The notes under the pieces: generated by a model
Told to the model about the DNA's origin: nothing
Seen by the model: the letters and a program-made list of their open reading frames with translations, nothing else
Databases searched by the model: none
Shown here: positions 1 through 9,284 of the stretch, in pieces
Layout of the letters: each line of letters starts with the position of its first letter
Numbering within the stretch: the stretch's first letter is position 1
Translations under genes and position numbers: made by a program
Assembly: GCF_947500255.1 (NCBI RefSeq)
Contig: NZ_CANMRL010000001.1
Location: forward strand, 1,302,001-1,366,000
Length of the DNA stretch: 64,000 nucleotides
Origin: an uncultured Psychroserpens sp.
GTDB lineage: Bacteria; Bacteroidota; Bacteroidia; Flavobacteriales; Flavobacteriaceae
Direction: 5' to 3'

Positions 1-662
1 CAGATGCTGAGGCAGGAACTAATGCCATAGATACATCTGTACTATACAGTAGCGCTTCTCAAACAATCTATGCTAGAGTGGAAAGTAATATTGCTTTTGA
101 TTGCTTCTCTACAACACCATTTGACCTAATAGTTAAGCCATTGCCTAGTACATCATTCACTACAGATTTTGATTACGAGGTGTGTCCTAATGCAACAGTA
201 CCAATTTTAATTACTGCAACAGCCAATAACTATTCAGAATCTGAAGTAACAATTGTATGGTACCAAGATGGAGGCGTTATTGCTGGAGAAAACAGTTTAA
301 CCCTACCAGTATTAGAAGCAGGACTTTATGAAATAGAAGTGACTTTTAACGATGCAACACAATGTTCTAGTATTACATCACAAAATGTAATTGAATTAGA
401 AAGTTGTGTGATTCCTCAAGGGATTTCTCCAAATGGAGATGGGATGAATGATACTTTTGATTTAAGTAGTTATGATGTAAGTAAGCTTGAAATCTTTAAT
501 CGTAATGGAACTTTAGTATACTCTAAAGCGAACTATACAAACGAATGGTATGGTCAAACCAACGATGGTGATGAACTACCTGTGGGAACATATTTCTATA
601 CAATGGAGTACGAAGATGGTAAGCAACGAAGTGCATGGGTTTACATACAACGACTCAACTAA
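1..662 (+). CDS. T9SS type B sorting-domain surface protein (3' fragment)
   Basis: The gene is cut by the left window edge; the reading frame is open from base 3 and no convincing start lies inside the window. The visible 219 residues contain the end of one extracellular repeat, an Ig-like module (about residues 55-130, WYQDG core, paired Cys) and a gliding-motility-associated type B C-terminal domain beginning SCVIPQGISPNGDGMND and ending AWVYIQRLN. Proteins with this domain are exported across the outer membrane by the T9SS and held at the surface, in known cases with PorP/SprF-like partners. A PorP/SprF gene follows 71 bases downstream. The end of the protein is nearly identical to that of the giant adhesin ending at 8761, so the two are paralogues. 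The sorting domain is certain; the ligand is unknown. Confidence 0.9.
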   Translation, partial: DAEAGTNAIDTSVLYSSASQTIYARVESNIAFDCFSTTPFDLIVKPLPSTSFTTDFDYEVCPNATVPILITATANNYSESEVTIVWYQDGGVIAGENSLTLPVLEAGLYEIEVTFNDATQCSSITSQNVIELESCVIPQGISPNGDGMNDTFDLSSYDVSKLEIFNRNGTLVYSKANYTNEWYGQTNDGDELPVGTYFYTMEYEDGKQRSAWVYIQRLN

Positions 663-733
663 GTAACCAATTAAAATCTTAAATAGAATTCTAAGAATTC
701 AACCAAACAAACTAAAATCAAACAAACTAACAA

Positions 734-1636
734 ATGAAAAAATTTTATATCATTATTGTATTGCTCATCGCAACACAGGTGTATGGACAGCAAGATCCAC
801 AATACACACAGTACATGTATAATATGAATGTCATCAATCCAGCATATGCAGGTTCTAAGGAGAATTTGTCATTTGGATTACTTTACCGTACACAATGGAC
901 TGGTATTGATGGCGCTCCAAAAACAGGAACATTTTTCGGACATCTTCCAGTTGGAGATAAAGTAGGGTTAGGCCTATCTGTTATTTCTGATGAAGTTGGG
1001 CCAATTAAAGAAACAAATGTGTATGCTGACTTCTCATACACATTGCAATTAGGTGGAGTGCACAGGTTAGCTTTCGGAGTTAAAGCTGGAGCAACGTTTC
1101 ACGATATTGGATTAGCAGGAATAGATTTAATTGATCCAAATGATCCGTTTTTTCAAAATATAAATACAACGACACCAAATATTGGAGCTGGTGCCTTTTA
1201 TTATTCAGACAATTATTATTTAGCACTTTCTGTACCAAATATTTTAAATTCTGTTCATTTAGATGCTAACGGAAATAAATTAGGTTCTGAAGAAGCGCAT
1301 TACTTCCTTACTGGTGGATATGTTTTTCAATTATCACCAAATGCTAAGTTAAAGCCTTCGTTTTTAGTGAAATCTGCATTTAGTGCACCAACGTCATTCG
1401 ATGTTAACCTTAACGCATTATTTTACGAGAAATTCGAAATAGGTGCTTCGTATAGATTGGACGATTCTTTCTCAGGGCTAGTCAATTTTGCAATTACGCC
1501 TTCTTTAAGAATTGGATATGCATATGACAATGTAACTTCTGATATTAGAAGATATGCACCTGCATCTCACGAATTTATGTTATTATTTGATTTAAACTTT
1601 CCGAAGAAAGTTTCACGTTCACCAAGATATTTCTAA
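734..1636 (+). CDS. PorP/SprF family T9SS outer-membrane protein
   Basis: This 300-residue protein has a Sec signal peptide (MKKFYIIIVLLIATQVYGQ) followed at once by the family hallmark QDPQYTQYMYNMN..NPAYAGS. The rest alternates short polar and aromatic strands, as expected of an outer-membrane beta-barrel, and it has normal family length. PorP/SprF proteins are outer-membrane partners of T9SS substrates; SprF is needed for surface display of SprB, and PorP-like proteins anchor type B substrates. The gene lies between two type B adhesins and 19 bases before a PorE-like OmpA gene, which suggests a dedicated anchor for these adhesins. The C/A-rich leader carries the repeat CAAACAAACTA and no clear Shine-Dalgarno sequence. 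Confidence 0.93.
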   Translation: MKKFYIIIVLLIATQVYGQQDPQYTQYMYNMNVINPAYAGSKENLSFGLLYRTQWTGIDGAPKTGTFFGHLPVGDKVGLGLSVISDEVGPIKETNVYADFSYTLQLGGVHRLAFGVKAGATFHDIGLAGIDLIDPNDPFFQNINTTTPNIGAGAFYYSDNYYLALSVPNILNSVHLDANGNKLGSEEAHYFLTGGYVFQLSPNAKLKPSFLVKSAFSAPTSFDVNLNALFYEKFEIGASYRLDDSFSGLVNFAITPSLRIGYAYDNVTSDIRRYAPASHEFMLLFDLNFPKKVSRSPRYF

Positions 1637-1655
1637 TCAATTAAGCTAAACAATC

Positions 1656-3569
1656 ATGAAAAAATTATTGACACTTTTTACAATAGCAGCATTAAGTAGT
1701 TTCAGCTTAATAGCTCAAGATAAATCCACAAAAAGAGCAGACAAACATTTCAATAGATTTGAATTTGTTGAAGCTGCTGAAGACTATGCCAAATTAGTTG
1801 AAGACGGAAAAGGTAGCCCTTATGTTTATAGCCAGCTTGCAGAATCATATTACAATGTATTTAATACTCAAGAAGCAGAACGTTGGTATGCAAAAGCTTT
1901 AGAAACTTCTGATAGTCCAGAAATGGTTTTTAAATATTCTCAAATGTTAAAAGCTAATGGAAAGTATGAAGAATCAAATACTCAAATGGCAAAATTTGCT
2001 TCAATGCGTCCAAGTGATGATAGAGCGATTGCTTTTAATAAAAATCCAGACTACTTACCTAAAATTTTAGAGAAAGGAAAGAAGTTTAATATTCAAAACT
2101 TAGGATTTAATACCAAATATTCTGATTTTGGAGGAACGCTTCAAGATGGAAAGCTTTACATTACATCTGCTAGAAATACATCTCGTAAAACATACTCATG
2201 GAATGAAGAACCATTTTTAGATATTTATGAAATGGCTAAAAATGATGATGGGACATACCAACCTGGAACTTTAGTAGAAGATGAGGTAAATACAAAGTTT
2301 CATGAAGGAGTTGTTTCTTTTTCACCAGATGGGAATACAATGTATTTTTCTAGAGAAAGTTTCTATGAAAAAGAATATGAGAAAGATTCTATAACAAAAT
2401 ATAGATATAGCTTGCTTCATCTGTTTAAGGCTACTAAATCTGGTGGTAAATGGAGCAATGTTGAAGGATTTCCAATCAACAGCCAAAATTACTCAGTAAA
2501 AAACCCTTCAGTTAGCCCAGACGGAAAGACATTATACTTTGCATCAGATATGCCAGGAGGTTATGGTTTATTTGATATCTATAAAGCGAGTATAAATGAT
2601 GATGGCTCTCTTGGTGATCCAGAAAATTTGGGTCAGAAAGTAAATACTCAAGGACAAGAAATGTTCCCTTACATAAGTAGTAATAATACACTTTACTTTT
2701 CTTCTAATGGTCATTTAGGTTTAGGAAACTTAGATGTATTTCATACTAAAGAAATAGATGGTAAAATGTCTCCAATTCGTAACATTGGTTTGCCAATTAA
2801 CAGTAGCGCAGACGATTTTGCATTTCATTTAGATGAAGAAACAGAAGAAGGATATGTGTCTTCTAATAGAGATGGTGGATTAGGTGGTGATGATATATAT
2901 GCTATCAAGAAATTACAACCTTTATGTGATGTTTTAATAACAGGTATCGTTACCGATTCTAAAACTAGAAATCCAATTAATGCTGCATCAGTAACCATGT
3001 ATGATGATCAAGGAAATAGTGTATTGTCAAAAGTAACAAACTCTGATGGTACTGTTGAATTTATAGTTGAATGTGGAAAAGCTTCAGAATTAGAAGTAAC
3101 CATGGACGGTTATGAAAGTAGAAAAGTTACTGTAAGCGCTTCAGAAGAGGAAGAAGTAGAAGTTAATATTGCTTTAGATCCTATTGAAGTGATTATTACT
3201 CCAGAAGCTATTGTTTTAAATGCAATTTATTTTGATTTTGATAAGTCTAATATTACTGCTCAAGCTGCTTTTGAATTAGATAAATTAGTTCAAGTTATGA
3301 ACAAATATCCTGACCTAGTTATTAATGCGACATCTCATACTGATAGTAGAGGACCTGGATCTTATAACGAAGGATTATCTCAAAGAAGAGCGAAGTCAAC
3401 TGTTCAATATGTGATTTCTAAAGGAATTGATAAAGCTAGAATTTCAGCTACAGGTAAAGGAGAGAGTGAATTAAAAGTAGATTGTGGCTCTAACTGTTCT
3501 GATGAAGATCATCAAATGAATAGAAGATCAGAATTTATAATTGTGAGTGGAGGACCACAAGCACAATAA
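1656..3569 (+). CDS. PorE-like OmpA family protein (TPR, PD40 propeller, regulatory domain, OmpA)
   Basis: This 637-residue protein has an N-terminal signal peptide ending near SLIAQDK. Helical TPR-like repeats follow (about 20-130), then a PD40/WD40-like beta-propeller (about 150-425, with repeated FSPDGNTMYFS, VSPDGKTLYFAS and ISSNNTLYFSS), a carboxypeptidase-regulatory-like domain (about 430-515) and a C-terminal OmpA domain (about 520-635). The OmpA part keeps FDFDKSNI and the TDSRG...SQRRA segment used for peptidoglycan contact. The domain order matches Porphyromonas PorE, which links the T9SS outer-membrane parts to the cell wall. Unlike a lipoprotein it has no lipobox Cys. It is probably co-transcribed with the PorP/SprF gene and ends before a clear terminator. 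Confidence 0.92.
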   Translation: MKKLLTLFTIAALSSFSLIAQDKSTKRADKHFNRFEFVEAAEDYAKLVEDGKGSPYVYSQLAESYYNVFNTQEAERWYAKALETSDSPEMVFKYSQMLKANGKYEESNTQMAKFASMRPSDDRAIAFNKNPDYLPKILEKGKKFNIQNLGFNTKYSDFGGTLQDGKLYITSARNTSRKTYSWNEEPFLDIYEMAKNDDGTYQPGTLVEDEVNTKFHEGVVSFSPDGNTMYFSRESFYEKEYEKDSITKYRYSLLHLFKATKSGGKWSNVEGFPINSQNYSVKNPSVSPDGKTLYFASDMPGGYGLFDIYKASINDDGSLGDPENLGQKVNTQGQEMFPYISSNNTLYFSSNGHLGLGNLDVFHTKEIDGKMSPIRNIGLPINSSADDFAFHLDEETEEGYVSSNRDGGLGGDDIYAIKKLQPLCDVLITGIVTDSKTRNPINAASVTMYDDQGNSVLSKVTNSDGTVEFIVECGKASELEVTMDGYESRKVTVSASEEEEVEVNIALDPIEVIITPEAIVLNAIYFDFDKSNITAQAAFELDKLVQVMNKYPDLVINATSHTDSRGPGSYNEGLSQRRAKSTVQYVISKGIDKARISATGKGESELKVDCGSNCSDEDHQMNRRSEFIIVSGGPQAQ

Positions 3570-3607
3570 AAAATATAAAATTTAAATAATGAATAACTAA
3601 CCAATAT

Positions 3608-3640
3608 AAAGCCCTGAATTAATCAACCAGGGCTTTTATT
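3608..3640 (+). terminator. Rho-independent terminator after the PorE-like gene
   Basis: AAGCCCTG and CAGGGCTT form an 8-bp stem around an AT-rich loop, followed by TTATTGTTTAT. It separates the PorP/PorE-like pair from the giant adhesin gene. Confidence 0.8.
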
Positions 3641-3712
3641 GTTTATATCCAAAAGTTGCTACATGATTATCATGTAAAAAGAAAAGAAAAAGTAAAAAAA
3701 CAACCGACACAA

Positions 3713-6700
3713 ATGAAAAAAATAATCTTACTTATTGCGTTTATATTTACCTGTTCGTTGGTAAATGCGCAAACGTATTTACAAGAAAATTTTGATACTG
3801 AAATCCCTGCTACATGGACTGTAACAGACGAAGGTGGTGCCACTGGAGATTCATGGATTTCAGGTCAACAAGGAGGAGGAAACAGTCTAAATGGTACTAA
3901 CTGTGCCATTGTAGATAGTGACTCTAACGGAAATGGAACCGAACTAATCGAAACATTGACGTCTCCTGTATTTGATACTACAGGAGCAACAGCATTATTC
4001 TTAGATTTCGATCAATTCTACAACAATATTGGCAATGATACTGCAGTTGTTGAAGTATTTGATGGAACAAACTGGATTGAAGTTTTAAATCAAACAGCCG
4101 ATGCTGGAGGTTTTGATGCTCCAGATGAACAACATATAGATATCACAGCCTATTCTAATGCAGCGATGCAAGTGCGATTTATCTATAATGATGGTAACGT
4201 ATGGGCATGGTACTGGTTAGTAGATAATGTACAAGTTTATAACTCTACATGTAACTTTCCTTCAGGGATTACTGTAACAAATATCACGTCTACTACTGCA
4301 GATATTAGTTGGACAGCTGGTGGTACAGAAACTAACTGGGAAATTGTTGTTCAGCCATTAGGTACTGGAGAACCAACTGGTGCTGGTACTGCAACGGCAA
4401 CAAATCCTTATACAGTTACTGGTTTATCTCCAATCACACAGTATGAAATATTTGTAAGAGCAGATTGTGGCCCAGATGGCTTTAGTATTTGGTCAAGCGT
4501 TGGGACTTTTGAATCTGCTTGTGATGTATTCGTGCCTGAATACTTAGAAGACTTTACTACTATAATTCCAGACTGTTGGGACGAAGCTGCAGATGGAGAT
4601 GCAACAACTGGACCTACGAATCTTGGAGGAGGAGATTGGGGACCAGATGGGTTCTTAAATAATGGTTTTGATGGCGCTTATAAAATAAACTTATGGCAAG
4701 CTGCTAAAAGTGATTGGATCTTATCACCTCAATTTGATTTAACAGGAGGACCATTTCAAGTGGATTTTGATTTTGGTATTATGCAATTTGGAAGTAGTAC
4801 AAATGCTGGGACTTTAGGTTCTGATGATACAGTTCAATTATTCATAAGTACAGATAATGGAACAAGTTGGGTTGATTTAATAACATTTGATAACACAAGC
4901 GTTATTCCTGTAACAGGAACTCAAGTTGTTGCCGACTTAACAGCGTATTCTGGACAAACAGTTCAATTTGGTATCTTAGGATCTGAGGGAACTGTTGATG
5001 ATCCTGAAGACAATGATATTTTTGTAGATAATTTTAGAGTACGTTTAATTCCATCTTGCCAAGAGCCTAGTGGATTAACTGTTTCTAATGTTGGAGGAAC
5101 AACAGCAGATATAAGTTGGACTGCTGGAGGTGCTGAAACGAGTTGGGAGTATGTTGTTCAGCCTTTAGGAACAGGTATGCCAACAGGATCAGGAACTACA
5201 GTAACCGCAACGACCGTTAACGAAACAGGATTAACATTTCAAACAGACTATGAAGTTTGGGTTAGAGCTAATTGTGATGCAAATGGTTTTAGTAGTTGGA
5301 TTGGACCAGTAACCTTTACAACAACTGTGCAGTCGGATTACTCAATTGACTGTACACAACCACCAACTCAAATAACATATTGCTATGATAATAACGATAC
5401 AACTAACTGGACCTTCACTTCAACAGATGGAAGTCCGATTAGATTAACATTTAATGCTGGAGGAATTGAGAGCTGTTGTGATGATATTTTAGTGTACGAC
5501 GGCCCAGACAACACTGCACCTTTAATTTTTCAAGGAAATAATGGAGGAGACCTTTCAGGGTTACAATTTGATTCTACTGGAGATACTATGTATATGGAAA
5601 TTGACGCAGATGGATCTGTAAGTTGTGCATCAGGAAGTTTCTGTTGTACTACACAATGGGATTTTACTGTGGCTTGTGCAACTTGTGTACAACCAGAAGC
5701 TACATATGCTGTTGTATCTAACTGTACGGTTGCACCAGAATTCTTTGTCGATGTCGACTTAACAAATTTAGGTTCTGCGACTTCTATTACTCTTAGTGAT
5801 AACCAAGGAAGTGCAGATCAAACGGTAAGTGCTACAGGAATAGTTACTTTTGGACCTTATGCTAATAATACACCAGTAGAAATTACAGTAACAAATGATG
5901 ATGATGGTAATTGTGTTTTAACAAGTGACGTGTTAACACAAGAATTCTGTATTGACAATATTGTTGATTGTTCTGCAGGGCCCTTAAATGCTTTTTACTG
6001 TTATGAAAACAATGATTCTAACCAGTTCTCATATACAAGTACAGACGGTTCACCTATAAGAATTACGATTAACTCTGGAGAAATAGAAGGTGCTCCTTTC
6101 GATTTCTTAGTTGTCTTAGATTCTGATGGTGTCACAGAGCTGTATAATGATGAAGGTAACGATGGTGTTTTAGATGGATTAGTATTCCAATCAACTGGAG
6201 ATACTATTTTCTTCCAAGTCACTTCAGACGGATCAGTAAGTTGTTCTTCTGGAAGTTTCTGTTGTTCAGCTGGAATAGATTACACTGTAACTTGTGCAAC
6301 TTGTGTTAATCCGACAGCAACTTATCAAGTGATTGATGATTGCGATAATGGTGATCAATTCTTAATTGATGTAAATGTGACATCTTTAGGTGATGCGACA
6401 TCTTTAACAATCTCAAACAATATTGATGCTAATACGGTAGCTGCAACTGCAGCTGGTGTTTATCAAGTTGGGCCATTCCCATTTGGTGTTGATGTTGTTG
6501 TAACAATAAATAACGATCAAGATGCAAATTGTGTTATCAATAGTGATGCTATTCAATTATTAGCATGTCCACCTGAGAACGACAATCCTTGTGATGCTAT
6601 AGTTGCAGGAGTTAATACGGATGACAGTTGTGATATTATTACGCCAGGAACATTATTGGAGGCTACACCTTCAGGTATTCCAAACGGAACCTGTGGTGGC

Positions 6701-8761
6701 GATCCAGATGATGATGTTTGGTTTGAATTTACAGCAGTAGATGAATTCCAAGTTATACAGTTAATCAATATAGATGGAGGAGGTTTCTTCCAAGATTTAG
6801 ATCACGCAGTTTATGAAGGTACATGTGATGCACCAGTAGAGTTATACTGTTCTCCTGCAGATGCAAGCATTACACCAGCATTAACCGTTGGAAATACTTA
6901 CTATGTAAGAGTATTTTCTGCTGGAGATGAGGGTGTTGATTACACATTTGATTTATGTATTAGACCTGGTACTGGAAATGTATCTATTGATCAAGACACC
7001 TATACCATAGAAGAATTAGTTGTGGATATTTTAATTGATAGCCCTTGTGCGCAAATTACAAATATTGAATTTTCAACAGGTACAAACTTTGGAGATGTTA
7101 ATGGTATAGGATATTTTACTTCTGATGAAGGTAGTTTCCCATTTGAAGATGGAATCATTTTAACGTCTGGAGATGCTAGCTTAGCTGGAGGTCCAAACAT
7201 CAATGCAATGAGTGATGGTGCATGGCCAGGAGATGCCGATTTAGAAGCTGCAGTAGGTATTGCGGTTTCTAATAATGCATCTATCATAGAATTTGATTTT
7301 GTGCCGCTTTCAGATGAAATAAGTTTTGATTTTATAATGGCTTCAGAAGAATATAATGGAAATACAGGTGGTACATTTGAATGTACGTTCTCTGATGCAT
7401 TTGCATTCTTATTAACAGATGAAGATGGTGATACAACTAATCTAGCAGTATTACCTGGAACAGATACACCTATTTTGGTAACTAATATTCACCCTGAAAA
7501 CCCAGGTTGTCCTGCAATAAATGAAGAATATTTTGGAGGTTATACTCCACAAAACCTTCCTCCAATTTCTTTTGATGGTAGAACAGAAGTATTTACAGCG
7601 TTTTCAGAAGTAAATATTGGAGAAACATATCATATCAAATTAGTTATTGCAGATGCAACAGATTCAGCGTTAGATTCGGGTGTATTCTTAAAAGCAGGAA
7701 GTTTTGATATTGGTGAAGTAGAGCTAGGTGAAGATATTACTATTGCATCAGGAACTGCAGCTTGTGTAGGCGAGCAAATTGTTTTAGAAACTCAAGCGCT
7801 ATCTGTAGATCACGTTTGGTTTAAAGATGGTTTTGTTATTGAAAATGAAACGTCTAATTCGCTAGTTGTTACTGAAGATGGAACTTATACAACTCAAATT
7901 ATTTTCTCACCATCATGTATTATATCTGATGAGATTTTAGTAGAGTTCTTGCCATTACCAATTGCAAATACTCCACCAGATTTAGTAGGATGTTCAATAG
8001 GAAATGACACAGCAGTATTTAACTTGTCAGATAATGATCTCGATATATTGGGTGAGACTCAAAGTCCAGATGACTTCACTGTAACAATTCATTTAACAGA
8101 ACAAGATGCTATTGATGGAGTTAACCCATTAGTGAGTCCTTATACAAGTTTATCTAACCCTCAAACGGTTTATGCTCAAGTAACTAATAATGCTACTGGT
8201 TGTACAAATACAACTAGCTTTAACTTAGTATTAGGTACAGAGCCTGAGACCACATTCACCCAAGATTTTGATTATGAGGTATGCCCTAACGCTACTGTAC
8301 CAATCATTATCGAAGCAACACCTGTAAATTACAATACGTCTGAAGTGACTATTAACTGGTACTTAGATGGTGTGTTGCAATCGGGAGAAAATGGATTGAC
8401 ATTCCCAGTATTAATCGCTGGAGATTATGAAATTGAAGTGATTTTTAATGACACTGGATGCTCTAGTATTACAAGCCAAACTGTTATTGAATTGGAAAGC
8501 TGTGTTATTCCTCAAGGTATTTCTCCAAATGGAGATGGTATGAATGACACCTTTGATTTAAGTAGCTATCGTGTTACTAAATTAGAGATATTTAATAGAT
8601 TGGGAACACTTGTGTATTCTAAAACAAATTATGTTGATGAATGGCATGGACAAACCAATGATGGTGAAGAGTTGCCAGTAGGTACATACTTCTATACTAT
8701 GGAATATGAAGATGGAACTAAGCAAAGAAGTGCATGGGTTTACATTCAACGTTTGAATTAA
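3713..8761 (+). CDS. Giant multidomain T9SS type B adhesin
   Basis: The ATG at 3713 gives a 1682-residue protein starting with the signal peptide MKKIILLIAFIFTCSLVNAQ; an open frame 19 codons upstream starts at a TTG and would bury the signal peptide. Approximate domains are: jelly-roll/choice-of-anchor-J-like (20-178), fibronectin III (179-268), second anchor-J-like (269-447), fibronectin III (448-540), CUB-like (541-655), accessory repeat, second CUB-like (751-863), accessory repeat, PPC-like region (956-1086), choice-of-anchor L (1090-1340), Ig-like modules (1350-1595) and a type B C-terminal domain (1596-1682). The fibronectin and CUB/accessory units are internal duplications. It should be a T9SS-exported, Cys-rich surface adhesin whose ligand cannot be read from sequence. 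It is monocistronic, with terminators on both sides. Confidence 0.93.
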   Translation: MKKIILLIAFIFTCSLVNAQTYLQENFDTEIPATWTVTDEGGATGDSWISGQQGGGNSLNGTNCAIVDSDSNGNGTELIETLTSPVFDTTGATALFLDFDQFYNNIGNDTAVVEVFDGTNWIEVLNQTADAGGFDAPDEQHIDITAYSNAAMQVRFIYNDGNVWAWYWLVDNVQVYNSTCNFPSGITVTNITSTTADISWTAGGTETNWEIVVQPLGTGEPTGAGTATATNPYTVTGLSPITQYEIFVRADCGPDGFSIWSSVGTFESACDVFVPEYLEDFTTIIPDCWDEAADGDATTGPTNLGGGDWGPDGFLNNGFDGAYKINLWQAAKSDWILSPQFDLTGGPFQVDFDFGIMQFGSSTNAGTLGSDDTVQLFISTDNGTSWVDLITFDNTSVIPVTGTQVVADLTAYSGQTVQFGILGSEGTVDDPEDNDIFVDNFRVRLIPSCQEPSGLTVSNVGGTTADISWTAGGAETSWEYVVQPLGTGMPTGSGTTVTATTVNETGLTFQTDYEVWVRANCDANGFSSWIGPVTFTTTVQSDYSIDCTQPPTQITYCYDNNDTTNWTFTSTDGSPIRLTFNAGGIESCCDDILVYDGPDNTAPLIFQGNNGGDLSGLQFDSTGDTMYMEIDADGSVSCASGSFCCTTQWDFTVACATCVQPEATYAVVSNCTVAPEFFVDVDLTNLGSATSITLSDNQGSADQTVSATGIVTFGPYANNTPVEITVTNDDDGNCVLTSDVLTQEFCIDNIVDCSAGPLNAFYCYENNDSNQFSYTSTDGSPIRITINSGEIEGAPFDFLVVLDSDGVTELYNDEGNDGVLDGLVFQSTGDTIFFQVTSDGSVSCSSGSFCCSAGIDYTVTCATCVNPTATYQVIDDCDNGDQFLIDVNVTSLGDATSLTISNNIDANTVAATAAGVYQVGPFPFGVDVVVTINNDQDANCVINSDAIQLLACPPENDNPCDAIVAGVNTDDSCDIITPGTLLEATPSGIPNGTCGGDPDDDVWFEFTAVDEFQVIQLINIDGGGFFQDLDHAVYEGTCDAPVELYCSPADASITPALTVGNTYYVRVFSAGDEGVDYTFDLCIRPGTGNVSIDQDTYTIEELVVDILIDSPCAQITNIEFSTGTNFGDVNGIGYFTSDEGSFPFEDGIILTSGDASLAGGPNINAMSDGAWPGDADLEAAVGIAVSNNASIIEFDFVPLSDEISFDFIMASEEYNGNTGGTFECTFSDAFAFLLTDEDGDTTNLAVLPGTDTPILVTNIHPENPGCPAINEEYFGGYTPQNLPPISFDGRTEVFTAFSEVNIGETYHIKLVIADATDSALDSGVFLKAGSFDIGEVELGEDITIASGTAACVGEQIVLETQALSVDHVWFKDGFVIENETSNSLVVTEDGTYTTQIIFSPSCIISDEILVEFLPLPIANTPPDLVGCSIGNDTAVFNLSDNDLDILGETQSPDDFTVTIHLTEQDAIDGVNPLVSPYTSLSNPQTVYAQVTNNATGCTNTTSFNLVLGTEPETTFTQDFDYEVCPNATVPIIIEATPVNYNTSEVTINWYLDGVLQSGENGLTFPVLIAGDYEIEVIFNDTGCSSITSQTVIELESCVIPQGISPNGDGMNDTFDLSSYRVTKLEIFNRLGTLVYSKTNYVDEWHGQTNDGEELPVGTYFYTMEYEDGTKQRSAWVYIQRLN

Positions 8762-8782
8762 TCAATCACTAAATAATTAAAA

Positions 8783-8815
8783 AACCTCTAGTAATAATTG
8801 CTAGAGGTTTTTTTA
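8783..8815 (+). terminator. Terminator of the adhesin gene
   Basis: A perfect 9-bp stem, AACCTCTAG/CTAGAGGTT, is followed by a run of T. The A-run on the other side would let it also serve the convergent minus-strand gene ending at 8832. Confidence 0.88.
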
Positions 8816-8831
8816 TAATTATAAGTCTTAA

Positions 8832-9215
8832 TTAAAATACAGTACTCAATAAAATAATTGATAAGCTTATGCTGCCGAGGAGTAAAAACCACAATAACCA
8901 AATGTTATAGTGTTGAGGCGCATTTTTACTATTTCTTTTTGCATTTAAAACCTTTCTTTTTTTACCACTATACTGAATCCAGTTCTTGAAGTATATAAAA
9001 ATACTTCCTATAACAAAAAGTACCCTTGCCTTACCTGATGATAGTGTTATCGAATTCATCTCATTTAAGAATGCCGATAGCAATACACCAGAAAGCAATA
9101 ATAAACTACATTGAAGTGTTGAAATATAAAATAAGGCAATAGAGTTTGCTTTCTTTTTATGAGTAGGTTTATAATGCTGAAATACATTAAAGAAAAACGT
9201 TTCAAAAATGGTCAT
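8832..9215 (-). CDS. Small conserved membrane protein of unknown function
   Basis: I start this at the ATG at 9215 (MTIFETFFFNVFQHYKP), giving 127 residues. A longer frame begins at 9245 but its ATG lies inside the palindromic terminator of the upstream gene, so it is unlikely to be used. Three hydrophobic segments are visible (about residues 28-50, 60-78 and 103-124), separated by a basic loop rich in Lys and Arg. This topology suggests a small inner-membrane protein. I do not recognise a catalytic motif or a named family. It lies convergent to the adhesin gene and downstream of the DUF5689 lipoprotein gene, with its own terminator-bounded transcript. Confidence 0.6.
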   Translation of the reverse strand: MTIFETFFFNVFQHYKPTHKKKANSIALFYISTLQCSLLLLSGVLLSAFLNEMNSITLSSGKARVLFVIGSIFIYFKNWIQYSGKKRKVLNAKRNSKNAPQHYNIWLLWFLLLGSISLSIILLSTVF

Positions 9216-9229
9216 ATACAAATGTATTG

Positions 9230-9264
9230 ATAAAAGAAAAGCCACATCAATATTGATGTGGCTT
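9230..9264 (-). terminator. Terminator of the DUF5689 lipoprotein gene
   Basis: Bases 9240-9263 form a perfect 24-bp palindrome (AGCCACATCAAT and its complement). On the minus strand it is followed by TTTTCTTTT, placing it as the terminator of the gene ending at 9285. Confidence 0.88.
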
Positions 9265-9284
9265 TATTTATGTAAGCTTAATTT

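Noticed and set aside
9216-9245. Longer N-terminus for the small membrane protein
   Set aside because: Its ATG falls within the palindromic terminator of the upstream gene, so it is unlikely to be translated.
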